Shown piece after piece: positions 1 through 8,713 of a stretch of DNA of 64,000 bases. The position numbers and the translations under genes were made by a program. The stretch lies in contig NZ_QUCY01000004.1 of NCBI RefSeq assembly GCF_003474385.1, positions 49,608-113,607 on the forward strand, in the 5' to 3' direction. The notes beneath the pieces were generated by a model that had not been told where the DNA came from, ran no database searches, and worked only from the letters and a program-made list of their open reading frames with translations. This stretch comes from Senegalimassilia sp003474385. GTDB lineage: Bacteria; Actinomycetota; Coriobacteriia; Coriobacteriales; Eggerthellaceae. The first letter of the stretch is position 1, and every line of letters begins with the position of its first letter.

Positions 1-124
1 GGTACCACTATCGCAGGGTAGCCCCATCCAACCTCTTCCGGGTGGTTTTATGGAAACCCGTCCCTGCTTTCTCCACGGTTCCGGGCTCTCGACGGTTTTC
101 CCGACGCCGCAGCACGGGGAAGCG

Positions 125-3100
125 CTACTTGCGGGCGTCGTTCCCGACGTTGCGCGCGGCGCTGGCCTGCTGCTCGCTGAAGGCATCCGCCTCCTTGAGC
201 TGCGCGGCGTTCTCCATAAGCTCATCGGCCGTCGGCTCCGCCTCGTCGTGTTCGCAGGTCAGCTGGTACGGCGCGATATCGTTGCGCGAGAGCAGCAGCT
301 TCATCTCGCGCTTCAAGCTGCGCTCGAGCGCCGCGCGATCGGTCTCCGAGCATGTCGCCACCACGCGGATGGTCATAGCCGAATCGGTCAGCTCGACCAC
401 GCCCTTGTAGAACGGGCCGTCCAAGATCTCGGGCACGCGCTCGGCCACCTTCGGCAGCTCACGCGAAAGCACGTTCTCCACGTACGGCAGGCTCTCGCCC
501 GTGGGAATGACCACATCGACGTTGGCATAGGAGTCGAGCTTGGTCTTGTTCACCACATTGGATATGCCGCTGTTGCGCAGGACCAGCACATCCCCGGCGC
601 CGTTCTTGATCTTCGTGGTGCGCACGCCGATCTCCATGACGGTGCCGGTGCTGCTACCCACCTGGATGATGTCGCCAACGCGGAACTCGCCCTCGAAGAT
701 GATGAACAGACCGCACAGGATATCGGTGATAAGGTCCTTCGCGCCGAACGACAGCGCCAAGGTGATGATGCCCATGGAAGCCAGAAGCGTTGCGGTGTCG
801 ACGCCCAACACGCCAAGACACCAATACAGCATGAACACGACCATGCCGTACTTCACCACGCTTGAAAGCAAACGGCACACCGTCTCGCCGCGCGTCCCCA
901 GCACGTCGGACAGCAGGCGCAGCACCCACTGCGCGATCGTCGCCACGGTGATCGCCACGCATGCGTACATGATGGACGCCGTGACGGCGAACACGTTCAC
1001 GCCGCGCTCCCAGCCATCGCCCAGGATGTAGGCGAACACCGAATCCGGCGAAAAGACCCTGTCGCCGAACACCACCGCCAGGAACACGCAGAACACGCCC
1101 ACGCCCGCAAACCAGCGGATCACCGTCGCCAGCTTCTGCTCGGGGGACTTCTCGTTCCAGGCCATGGACACGTTCAGCCAGCGGCTGACCGCGCTCTCCG
1201 TGCGCTTCGTGCGACCATCTGCCATGACCACGTTCACCATGCGCGCATCGGAGCCGCGATGCCCCTTTCGCGCCGACGGACGGCCCTGCTCGCCCGGCTC
1301 GCCCTGCGCGCGATGCTCAAGGGACAGCACGGCGAACACGAACAGCAGGCAGGTCAGCGCGATGACGCCCGTGGCCACGGAAAGGGGGCCGCGTTCGGCC
1401 ATCAGCTCGCCTTCGGGGCCGGCAACGAACAGGTAATAGTCGGCAAGCTCGGTGCAATTTGCGAAATACCGCTCGCCGCCCACGGTGATGTAGTCTGAGA
1501 ACCCGTCTTTGATCTGGGTCTTCTCCAAGCCCAGCTCCTCGGCGGACTTGCCGATGTATTTGGCGTTCGGATAATACGCCACGGTGTCGTCCTCTTTACC
1601 CAAAGCGAAGGCGAATCCCTCGGAGCCCACCTTCACGCCGTCGAGGACATGGTCGATCTGCAGGCTCTTCATCAGCGTCGCCAGATTCGACGTGCGCACG
1701 CCGATCTGCACGAGGCCGCCTGCTATGCCGCTATCGTCGTAAAGCGCGACACCCAGCCATTGGTCCACCTCGCCCGTGGATGCGTTGACCGACGGTTCCT
1801 GGATGAACTCGTCCTTGCCCGCCAACAGGCTGCGGAACGCATAGGACGAGTCGCCGTAGGTGTTCGACAGGCTGTAGCTGCGCTGCGAGGTGTTCGACGC
1901 CGTCATGTTCCCGTTGCCATCGAACACGTACACATAGGCGACCTGCAGCGCATCGGCCATCTCGACCAGCTTCCCATGGGAGATCAGCTCGGGGTTTCGC
2001 TCGATCATGTACGCGGCAAGGTGGTTCTTGTCGAGATAACGCTGCGCATACTGGTCCTCCAGCACGTCCGCCCTCTTGGTGTTCGACGCCAGCGTCTCGG
2101 AGACCTCGGCGCAACGCTGGCCGTTGGCCACGGCCTGGCTGGACAGGGCGAACAACGTCTGCATATAGAAGGCGACGCCGACGATCGCCAGGAACCCGAC
2201 GATGGAAAGCACGATGGCCTTCTTGCCGATGGCCTTGTTGTAGCGGTATCCGCCGAACGAGACGCTCCCCTCGCCCGCGCCCGCGCGCGAACCCTCCTGC
2301 ATCACGAAGATGCCGTACAAGGCCACGACGGCCATCACGGCAAGGAACACGAACAAGATGACGCCGACGGTGATCGCGCGGGAACCCGCCAGATCCGCCT
2401 CGGGGACGCAGTACAGATAATACGCATCATCGATTTGGAACACGCCGCAGTACAGCGCCTCGCCATTGAACTCGGCATGGAAGAAGTTGCCGTCCTCAAG
2501 ATCCGAGACGTCAAGCCCCGCCTCAAGGGCGTCAGCGCCCACCACGGCGGTATCGGGGCTGTACGTGACCAGGTAATCCCGTGCCGAAACCGCCATGACG
2601 TAGCCGTTGCGCCCGACGGTCATATCCTTGAGCACGCTGGCGGTCGAGCTGGTGCCATCGACAAGCTCGCGCAGCTCGGAGGGGCTGTTCTCGATGACCA
2701 CCATGGAATCGTCGTCGAGCGCGCACGCGTAATAGCGCTCCAGCCATCCCCGCTCAGGCAGCTCGATCTCCACCGCATCGGAGGCCTTGCCCGTATCAAA
2801 CGTCGCCCGCAAGGCGTTGAACCTGTCGTAGGCGAAGTTCGCCTTGGTATCGGCGGCCTTCGCCACAACCCGCCCGTCACGCGCGACGACCATGATGTTG
2901 TCGACCTTCAGCAGGTCCTTGTATTCCCGCATCTTCGCATCGGATGTCTCGAACCCGACGTCGTTGCGCGCCATGAAGGCGACGCTTTCCGCCTTGCTTT
3001 GGTAAATCGCGTCGAACGTCTCCTCGTTACCCACCGTCTCATCGGTCGCAGCCTGCAGGACGCCGGGCAGCTCGGCCGCCTCTTGGCGGATCTCGTGGTC

Positions 3101-3214
3101 AAGGCTCTCAAGCTGCAAACGCTCCTGCATGCCGTTGAGCAATATGCCCATGACCACCATGCTGACGGCTATCGCCACCGCCAGGAAGGCGGCCTTCCCC
3201 TTCGTACGGTACAT
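125..3214 (-). CDS. MscS-type mechanosensitive channel with two extracellular sensor-like domains
   Basis: A protein of about 1029 residues. A membrane segment at about 8-27 is followed by an extracellular domain (28-278), two membrane segments (279-304 and 332-352), a second extracellular domain (about 356-610), a membrane segment (610-631), and then a channel module. The channel part has helices near 697-717, 738-766, 782-803 and 808-839. It then shows the MscS pore and beta-domain signature (ALSFGAKDLITD, then FRVGDIIQVG and GTVMEIGVRTT, about 820-866). The extracellular parts look like Cache-type ligand sensors by length and membrane placement, but that is an inference. The ATG at 3214 is used; a GTG one codon upstream (3217) is better spaced from AGGAGG at 3226-3231. 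It follows the binding-lipoprotein gene by about 22 bp, so the two form an operon. MscS proteins are usually about 280 residues and have no such sensors. The channel call is firm; ligand gating is a hypothesis. Confidence 0.85.
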   Translation of the reverse strand: MYRTKGKAAFLAVAIAVSMVVMGILLNGMQERLQLESLDHEIRQEAAELPGVLQAATDETVGNEETFDAIYQSKAESVAFMARNDVGFETSDAKMREYKDLLKVDNIMVVARDGRVVAKAADTKANFAYDRFNALRATFDTGKASDAVEIELPERGWLERYYACALDDDSMVVIENSPSELRELVDGTSSTASVLKDMTVGRNGYVMAVSARDYLVTYSPDTAVVGADALEAGLDVSDLEDGNFFHAEFNGEALYCGVFQIDDAYYLYCVPEADLAGSRAITVGVILFVFLAVMAVVALYGIFVMQEGSRAGAGEGSVSFGGYRYNKAIGKKAIVLSIVGFLAIVGVAFYMQTLFALSSQAVANGQRCAEVSETLASNTKRADVLEDQYAQRYLDKNHLAAYMIERNPELISHGKLVEMADALQVAYVYVFDGNGNMTASNTSQRSYSLSNTYGDSSYAFRSLLAGKDEFIQEPSVNASTGEVDQWLGVALYDDSGIAGGLVQIGVRTSNLATLMKSLQIDHVLDGVKVGSEGFAFALGKEDDTVAYYPNAKYIGKSAEELGLEKTQIKDGFSDYITVGGERYFANCTELADYYLFVAGPEGELMAERGPLSVATGVIALTCLLFVFAVLSLEHRAQGEPGEQGRPSARKGHRGSDARMVNVVMADGRTKRTESAVSRWLNVSMAWNEKSPEQKLATVIRWFAGVGVFCVFLAVVFGDRVFSPDSVFAYILGDGWERGVNVFAVTASIMYACVAITVATIAQWVLRLLSDVLGTRGETVCRLLSSVVKYGMVVFMLYWCLGVLGVDTATLLASMGIITLALSFGAKDLITDILCGLFIIFEGEFRVGDIIQVGSSTGTVMEIGVRTTKIKNGAGDVLVLRNSGISNVVNKTKLDSYANVDVVIPTGESLPYVENVLSRELPKVAERVPEILDGPFYKGVVELTDSAMTIRVVATCSETDRAALERSLKREMKLLLSRNDIAPYQLTCEHDEAEPTADELMENAAQLKEADAFSEQQASAARNVGNDARK

Positions 3215-3236
3215 CACGGCACCTGCCTCCTTATCC

Positions 3237-4061
3237 TTAATCCCATGCGTCGATGATCGCGGCGACGGTGCCGTCGTCGACCATGCCCCTGACGGCATCC
3301 CCTACGCGACCGGACAGCGCACTGCCCTTCTGCGTGGCGACGGCATAACGTTGCGGATCGATGGAAAAACCGGGCAAGATGACGCGCTCGTCGTTGAGAT
3401 ACGCCTTGGCGATGACCCCGTCGCACGCCATCACGTCCACCTCGCCCGATTCAAGGGCGTCGGAGAGCTCCTGATAGCTGGAATACATCATCAGATGCCA
3501 AGTGTCGTATTCGGCATCGCAGCCATCCGAAGATGCCGAAAGCTGCTTGCCGTCGCTGAAGCCCACCTCCGCAAGATGGCGGGCCAGCTGCGGGGCCGTG
3601 TTCGCGCCCGACATGGCGCCGAAGGTGCAGCCGCCCAAGTCGTCGATGCCCTTGATAAGCGAGGTGTCCTGCGCCACCAAAATGATGGAGTCGGTGCAAT
3701 ACTCGGGCGAAAAATCGAAGAGCTCCGAGCGCTCGTCCGACACCGAGTAGCATGCGATCAGGCAATCCACCGCCCCTCTTTGCAGCATCTCCTCGCGGCT
3801 TTCGGGCGTGACCGCCGTGAACTCCGCACCGGCATAGCCCAAGCGACGCGCCAACTCCTCGGCGATATCCACTTCCGCACCATAGAACTTCCCCGTGTGC
3901 TCGTTATAGGAGCTGAAGCCCACCACATCGGCACGCACCCCGACCTTGAGCATGCCGCCGGACGCTTCCCCGGCGGCGCATCCGCCCAGCAGACACGCGC
4001 ACGCCGCCATGCACGCCGCAAGCAGGCAAACCGCCCATCTCGCTTTGAAAACGCTCCCCAT
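3237..4061 (-). CDS. extracellular solute-binding lipoprotein (family 3, amino-acid type)
   Basis: A 274-residue lipoprotein. The N-terminus has a positively charged start, a hydrophobic stretch and the lipobox LLGGC near residue 28. The mature part reads as a periplasmic-binding fold of the GlnH/HisJ type: LKVGVRADVVGF at the start, AEVDIAEELARRLGY, then VDCLIACYSVSDERSELFDF and later an EVDVMACDG segment. The start at 4061 is chosen because AAAGGGGG precedes it and the signal peptide begins there; an in-frame start 60 codons further up has no such support. No permease or ATPase gene lies beside it. Its only operon partner is the MscS-like channel with extracellular sensor domains, so it may feed ligand to that channel rather than to a transporter. 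The family call is firm and the role is inferred. Confidence 0.85.
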   Translation of the reverse strand: MGSVFKARWAVCLLAACMAACACLLGGCAAGEASGGMLKVGVRADVVGFSSYNEHTGKFYGAEVDIAEELARRLGYAGAEFTAVTPESREEMLQRGAVDCLIACYSVSDERSELFDFSPEYCTDSIILVAQDTSLIKGIDDLGGCTFGAMSGANTAPQLARHLAEVGFSDGKQLSASSDGCDAEYDTWHLMMYSSYQELSDALESGEVDVMACDGVIAKAYLNDERVILPGFSIDPQRYAVATQKGSALSGRVGDAVRGMVDDGTVAAIIDAWD

Positions 4062-4365
4062 ACGGTCCCCCTTTCCTTTCCGAAAACGCCTTGCGCCCCG
4101 AACAGGCGCCGCGCGATTCCATAGAGCCTCGATTCTACTCGCGCGCGGTACCCGAGCCGTCGGAACCGCCCGTTTCAATCGCTCGTTGAGGGGGGTGTGT
4201 TTCCACACCCTATCCACCCATCCCACCGCCCCGCAACGCACGCGCCGTGTGATGCCGTTTTTCGCGGCCCCACCTCAAGCATCGCGAAATAGCGCCCGCT
4301 TCCGCCAAGAAGGGGTATCATTTGATTCGATACCCCGATCCCGAACCAGCTGAGGCATCCCCGAC
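4062..4365. promoter_or_regulatory. divergent regulatory region between binding protein and LysR gene
   Basis: This gene-free stretch separates the leftward binding-protein/channel operon from the rightward LysR gene. It holds a GGGTGTG-TTTC-CACACCC hairpin at 4193-4210 and a palindrome at 4312-4336 close to the LysR start. A TAGAAT-like minus-10 for the leftward operon is visible about 75 bp before its start, but its minus-35 is poor. Confidence 0.5.
4312..4336. promoter_or_regulatory. palindrome, candidate LysR operator
   Basis: Perfect 8-bp arms GGGGTATC and GATACCCC are separated by nine bases. The TATC...GATA core fits the T-N11-A pattern favoured by LysR-type regulators. It sits about 30 bp before the lysR start, between the two divergent genes, which is where an autoregulatory site is expected. 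Confidence 0.5.
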
Positions 4366-5271
4366 ATGAACATCAACCAGGTTAAGTACTTCGTCACCGT
4401 ATATGAGCAGGGAAGCATCTCCACGGCGGCGCGAGGCCACAACGTCTCAGCCCAAGCGGTGTCGAAGGCCATCAGCGACCTGGAAAGGGAATATGGGCAG
4501 AAGCTGTTCGATCGCACGAACAGCGGCGTCAACCCCACCGTGCAAGGCCGCGCGTTCTATCAGAAGGCCAAGGTTGCGGCGAGGGCGTACACGGACCTGG
4601 AAACGATGTCCTTCGGCGGCGGGCTGCCCGAACCCGAAAGCCTGGCGCCGTTCCGAATGGCCCTTTGCTCGCCCGCCTTCGACGGCGACGATCAGCTGCG
4701 CCGGGCGTGGTCGATGTTCTTCCAACGCAACACCGGTATGCCCATCACGTTCGATCTGGCAAGCCGCGAGCAGATGGCGCGCGGCATCGACCCCGATGAA
4801 TACGACGCGCTCGTGACCATCGGTAAATACGAGAAGCAAGGCTGCACGTGCACCCCCATGGGCTCCCTTCCCACCGGCATCACCGTGGCGCGCACGCATC
4901 CCCTTGCATCGAAGGAGTTCGTCACCTTTGCCGACCTGGGGAAATATCCAGCGGGGGAATCCGGCGTCTACGATTCGTTCAATAGCTCGATCTTGGTCAC
5001 CTGCAAGCAGCTTCACCTGGTGAGCAACGTCAACCAGATCACGACCGCCGCCGACGCGCTGGCGCACATCACCATCAAGCAAGGGTATTACTTCAGCGTG
5101 GTGCTGAACCGCCTGAGGAAGGCGAAGCTCGCGACCGCGCTCATCCCCATCGATCCGGCCGAAGACCCGCGCATCCCCATCTGCATCGTAACGCGCGACG
5201 ACCGCGAAACCGCGCGCCATCGCATAGTGCGAAACTTCGCCCTGCACGCAATGGACCTGGTAGGCAGCTAA
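4366..5271 (+). CDS. LysR family transcriptional regulator
   Basis: A 301-residue protein of typical LysR length. Residues 1-60 form the winged helix-turn-helix (NQVKYFVTVYEQGSISTAAR, then SAQAVSKAISDLEREYG and LFDR). The remainder is the effector-binding half with the usual two-lobe pattern. The ATG follows TGAGG. The gene is divergent from the binding-protein/MscS operon, the arrangement in which LysR regulators most often control their neighbour, and a palindrome lies in the shared region. The effector is unknown; an amino acid-like ligand would match the neighbour. The family call is secure. Confidence 0.9.
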   Translation: MNINQVKYFVTVYEQGSISTAARGHNVSAQAVSKAISDLEREYGQKLFDRTNSGVNPTVQGRAFYQKAKVAARAYTDLETMSFGGGLPEPESLAPFRMALCSPAFDGDDQLRRAWSMFFQRNTGMPITFDLASREQMARGIDPDEYDALVTIGKYEKQGCTCTPMGSLPTGITVARTHPLASKEFVTFADLGKYPAGESGVYDSFNSSILVTCKQLHLVSNVNQITTAADALAHITIKQGYYFSVVLNRLRKAKLATALIPIDPAEDPRIPICIVTRDDRETARHRIVRNFALHAMDLVGS

Positions 5272-5371
5272 ACTGCGCCTTCCCGGCGCCTCCCCCGGCC
5301 GAACCTCACCGGCGAAAACGGAATCCGCGGGCATTCCACATGACGCGCCGCGGCAGGGCCTTTCCCTCCCC

Positions 5372-5377
5372 TATAAT
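5372..5377 (+). promoter_or_regulatory. minus-10 TATAAT before pyridoxal-type kinase
   Basis: A consensus TATAAT lies about 40 bp upstream of the GTG start at 5416. The matching minus-35 region is weak. Confidence 0.45.
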
Positions 5378-5415
5378 GTGCGCGTAAGGAAACATCCCAA
5401 GGAAAGACGCCCCCC

Positions 5416-6276
5416 GTGAGCACCACTGAACCCACCGATACCACCTTGCCCAATCACAACAATCAGAAGAAGATCGCGCTCATCAACGACTTCACCGGCT
5501 TCGGCCGATGCTCGGTGGCGGTGCAGCTTCCCGTCATCTCCCAGCTTGGCGTGCAATGCTGCGTGCTGCCCACCTCGGTGCTGTCCAACCACACGGGCTT
5601 CCCCAGCTACAGCTTCCAGGATTTCACGCCCTACATGCGCGAACACATCCGCGAGTGGCGCAAGCTCGGCCTGAAGTTCCGCGGCATCTGCACGGGCTTC
5701 TTGGGCTCGGCGGAGCAGATCGCGGTGGTCAGCGAGTTCATCGACGAGTTCGACGGCCCCGACTGCATCGTGATGGTCGACCCCGTCATGGGCGACGAGG
5801 GCCACCCCTACGGCACCTACACGACGGAGATGTGCGAACGCATGGCCGAGCTCACGGCGAAAGCCGACATCATCACCCCGAACCTCACCGAAGCGTGCAT
5901 CCTGGCAGGTATGCCCTTCAGCAAGGACATGACCTGCGAAGATGCCGCAAAGATCGCCCAGCAGCTATCGCAAACCGGCCCCGCACGCGTGGTGGTCACG
6001 GGCGTGGAGTTCCAAGACCGCGTGGCAAACGTGTGCTACGAGCGGGGCTGCACGTCCTTCACCGTGCAAACCGCGCGCTTAGGCGGGCAGCGCTCCGGCA
6101 CCGGCGACGTGTTCTCCGCCATCCTCATCGCCGACGCGGTCAACGGCGTGCCGCTGGAGAAGTCGGTGGAGAAGGCCTCGCACTTCGTGTGCACCTGCGT
6201 CGAGCGCGCCATCGACATGGACCTGCCGCGCACCGACGGCCTGCCCATCGAGGAGGAGCTGCGCAACCTGCGCTAG
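5416..6276 (+). CDS. pyridoxine/pyridoxal/pyridoxamine kinase (PdxY/PdxK type)
   Basis: A 286-residue ribokinase-fold kinase that would phosphorylate B6 vitamers for PLP salvage in the cytoplasm. The N-terminus INDFTGFGRCSVAVQLPVIS and the segment VLPTSVLSNHTGFPSYSF are characteristic of the pyridoxal kinase branch. The C-terminal SGTGDVFSAILIAD holds the anion-hole glycines and the catalytic aspartate. ITPNLTEACILAG is the usual substrate-lid segment. The start is GTG at 5416, preceded by AAGGAAAG. Similar genes in Gram-positive bacteria are annotated as pyridoxamine kinase, but the preferred vitamer cannot be read from sequence. It is followed at 133 bp by the radical SAM gene, so cotranscription is possible. 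Confidence 0.88.
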   Translation: MSTTEPTDTTLPNHNNQKKIALINDFTGFGRCSVAVQLPVISQLGVQCCVLPTSVLSNHTGFPSYSFQDFTPYMREHIREWRKLGLKFRGICTGFLGSAEQIAVVSEFIDEFDGPDCIVMVDPVMGDEGHPYGTYTTEMCERMAELTAKADIITPNLTEACILAGMPFSKDMTCEDAAKIAQQLSQTGPARVVVTGVEFQDRVANVCYERGCTSFTVQTARLGGQRSGTGDVFSAILIADAVNGVPLEKSVEKASHFVCTCVERAIDMDLPRTDGLPIEEELRNLR

Positions 6277-6409
6277 CATCGCGCACCGCGCGCCGGCCGA
6301 GGACGTGCACCTTGCAGCAGGCGCACCTTAAGGCGTACCCTAAACGGAAATGGGAAGGCGAACCGCATCGCAACCTTCGCCCCCCCACCTCAAGCGAGAG
6401 AGGTTCATC

Positions 6410-7048
6410 ATGGCGAAAACGAAAGCCGAGACCATCGTATACCCCGTGCACAACGGGCTCTATGTCAACCTGACCAACCGCTGCAGCTGCGCCTGCACCT
6501 TCTGCATCCGCCAAACCGCCGACGGCGTGGGCCAAGACGGCGAAGGCGGCGAGAACGACCTGTGGCTCGACCATGAGCCCTCCTTCGAGGAGGTCATGGC
6601 CGCGTTCGACGAGCAGGACATGAGCCGCTACGAAGAGGTGGTCTTCTGCGGCTACGGCGAGCCTACCTGCGCCTTCGACATGCTCAAGCGCGTGGCAGCC
6701 GAAGTGAAGCGCCGCTACAACCTGCCCGTGCGCGTGAACACCAACGGCCAGGGCAGCCTGATTTGCGGCCGAGATATCGCGCCGGAGTTCGAGGGCATCG
6801 TGGACACGGTCTCCATCAGCCTGAACACCCCCAATGCCGACGAGTACGCCGCCATCGTGCGCAGCCGCTTCGGCGACAAGGCGTTCCCGGGCATGCTCGA
6901 CTTCGCCCGCGAAGTGCGCAAATACGTGCCCAACGTCGTGATGACCACCGTGGAGACGACCATCAGCCACGAGGACGAAACCGCCTGCCAGCGCATCTGC
7001 GACGAGCTGGGCGTGCGCTATCGCATCCGCGCCTGGGTGAACTCGTAA
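6410..7048 (+). CDS. radical SAM protein, TatD-associated type
   Basis: A short radical SAM protein of 212 residues. The cluster-binding CX3CX2C is present as CSCACTFC near residue 25, and the GEP motif appears in GYGEPTCAFDML. The segments VNTNGQGSLICGRDI and TVSISLNTPN fit the core barrel. The product resembles the family named TatD nuclease-associated radical SAM protein, which is related in size to QueE. No tatD or queuosine gene is adjacent. The start at 6410 is chosen because GAGAGAGG precedes it and the first residues then match the family's short N-terminus. The substrate is unknown. It lies between the pyridoxal-type kinase and a bidirectional terminator. Confidence 0.8.
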   Translation: MAKTKAETIVYPVHNGLYVNLTNRCSCACTFCIRQTADGVGQDGEGGENDLWLDHEPSFEEVMAAFDEQDMSRYEEVVFCGYGEPTCAFDMLKRVAAEVKRRYNLPVRVNTNGQGSLICGRDIAPEFEGIVDTVSISLNTPNADEYAAIVRSRFGDKAFPGMLDFAREVRKYVPNVVMTTVETTISHEDETACQRICDELGVRYRIRAWVNS

Positions 7049-7083
7049 GGCCCGGCACGGCCCGAAAAGCAAACCAAGCAACA

Positions 7084-7115
7084 GCAAGGCCCGCGGCGCA
7101 AACCGCGGGCCTTGC
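7084..7115. terminator. bidirectional terminator
   Basis: A perfect 13-bp stem (GCAAGGCCCGCGG with its complement) encloses a six-base loop. It lies between the ends of the convergent radical SAM and VWA genes. Confidence 0.8.
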
Positions 7116-7140
7116 TCATCTCGGGCGATTTCGCGCCAGC

Positions 7141-8496
7141 CTACTCCGCCGTCTCCAGGTACGGGGAATTGCGGCTTTGCTCGATCTCGTACATGGTTTG
7201 CACGTTCTTCAGCTCGTAGTCGTTGAGCTGCGAGGAGGATATGGCGTCGAACTCCTCGGGCGTGTACGTCTGCGTGTACCAGCGCTTCGTGGCGAAGTAA
7301 TCGGTCAGGTCCTGGTTCTTGAAGCCGCGGCCGTGGCGCGCGAATATCTCGTTGCGCGCAAGGTAGAGCTCCCACAGCGACATCTTCTCCAGCTCGGAGC
7401 GCGAGTAGCACTTCGAAGCGCTGCCGGGCAGCACGTAATCCTGCGAGCTCACGCTGGTATCGTAGGAGGAGATGCTGGTCACGGGCACATACGTATGCGA
7501 GATCTGCCCTGCGAACGGACCCGAATCCGAGCAGCTGAGCAGCACGGTGCGCGTGGCGGAGGTGCTGCCGGGGCACGTGGAGGTGAACACCACGCGGCAC
7601 ATGGAGCGCTGATCGTCGTAGATGGACTGGTAGATCTGGCGAAGCGCCTGCGCCAAATCGTCCGACGCCGCATCGTAGTACGCGCCGTTGCAACTTGACG
7701 CCAACGACTGCAGCGAGCTGCGATTCACATCGCCGCCCACGCCCACGATGTAGACGGGGATGCCCGTTTGCTGGGACAGCGTGATGACGTCGTTCAAGCT
7801 GCAATTGCTGCTGTTCTCCTCGCCGTCGGTGAACGCTATGACCACGCGCGAGCCCGATTTCAGGTTCGTGCGCTGCAGCGCCCAGTACAGCGCGTCGTAA
7901 AGCGCCGTCTCGCCGGTGGACGATACCGCATCGATGGCGCTGTTGAGCAGCGCGGCGCTCGAGGTGAACGGCTGGCGATTGTACACATAATCGTTGAACG
8001 AGGTGATCTCGGCCACATTGCCCTGGGTTTTCACCATCTCGTCGACGAACGAGCTTGCCGCCTTCTTGGCGCTGTCCATCTTGCTGCGCGCCCTCATGGA
8101 CCCGCTCTGGTCGACCACCAGGTTGATGTTCATGGCATCGCCCACGGCAAGCGGGACCACCTGCTCGACTGTTGCCGGATACTGCGAGCCGGATGAATCG
8201 GTTTCCGTGACGGCGAACTGGGACACATCAAGGCCGCTTGGCGTGGAACCCGCCTGGTCGGCGATCTTCGTATACAAGGTGACCTGCGGATACGCGGAAT
8301 TGTCCACCTGCGACACGAACATCGTCAACGGGCTTTTCGGCTCCGACGAGGCGGTTGCGGGCTGGCTTGATTCCGCAGGCTGCTGCACTGTCGTCGGCGT
8401 CTGGACGCTGCCCGAATCGGCATCCGAGGCATCGTCGCCGAAAGCTAGCGCAACACCCGGACCCAATCGCAAGGTTACCAAGCCGTAACTTCTCAT
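7141..8496 (-). CDS. VWA domain protein with C-terminal YARHG domain
   Basis: A 451-residue protein. Residues from about 110 to 300 form a von Willebrand A domain with the metal-site motif DQSGSM and a later FTDGEENSS. The last 100 residues contain ELYLARNEIFARHGRGF, a clear YARHG motif typical of surface proteins of Gram-positive anaerobes. Between the N-terminus and the VWA domain is a Ser/Thr/Gln-rich linker. The architecture suggests an extracytoplasmic adhesion or scaffold function. The chosen start has no good ribosome-binding site and the first residues contain only a weak hydrophobic run, so either the start is misplaced or the export signal is damaged. The domain calls are firm; start and location are not. 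Confidence 0.8.
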   Translation of the reverse strand: MRSYGLVTLRLGPGVALAFGDDASDADSGSVQTPTTVQQPAESSQPATASSEPKSPLTMFVSQVDNSAYPQVTLYTKIADQAGSTPSGLDVSQFAVTETDSSGSQYPATVEQVVPLAVGDAMNINLVVDQSGSMRARSKMDSAKKAASSFVDEMVKTQGNVAEITSFNDYVYNRQPFTSSAALLNSAIDAVSSTGETALYDALYWALQRTNLKSGSRVVIAFTDGEENSSNCSLNDVITLSQQTGIPVYIVGVGGDVNRSSLQSLASSCNGAYYDAASDDLAQALRQIYQSIYDDQRSMCRVVFTSTCPGSTSATRTVLLSCSDSGPFAGQISHTYVPVTSISSYDTSVSSQDYVLPGSASKCYSRSELEKMSLWELYLARNEIFARHGRGFKNQDLTDYFATKRWYTQTYTPEEFDAISSSQLNDYELKNVQTMYEIEQSRNSPYLETAE

Positions 8497-8644
8497 GCAG
8501 GTTAAAGATACGCCCGCCGCAATGCCCCGACAAGGCCCCTATCTGGCCAAATGCGCACTTAGGCGGCAAATGCCGCGAAAGCCGAAAGCGCAACCTGGCC
8601 GGCCGACGGGAACGCAGGGCCACAGCGCGACCACAGGGTTGCGG

Positions 8645-8650
8645 TATAAT
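8645..8650 (+). promoter_or_regulatory. minus-10 TATAAT before the YbjQ-family gene
   Basis: A consensus TATAAT lies about 65 bp upstream of the ATG at 8714. No good minus-35 is visible. Confidence 0.4.
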
Positions 8651-8713
8651 AGAGCGGACACGCGGCGTGCACGCGCACCGTCGCATCCGCCCCAAACGCA
8701 AAGGAGCTTCCCC

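Noticed and set aside
1..124. Gene or clear terminator at the left window edge
   Set aside because: Only weak pairing (GGGT/AACCC) is visible and no coding sense is supported.
125..3214. Chemoreceptor or histidine kinase
   Set aside because: The extracellular sensor layout is similar, but the C-terminal part is MscS and no methyl-accepting or kinase motif is found.
3237..3298. Upstream ATG (3298) for the MscS-like gene
   Set aside because: The additional residues would overlap the binding-protein gene and lie before the AGGAGG at 3226-3231.
6140..7804. A 554-codon open frame on the minus strand
   Set aside because: It lies across the radical SAM gene, a perfect terminator and part of the VWA gene and contains no domain.
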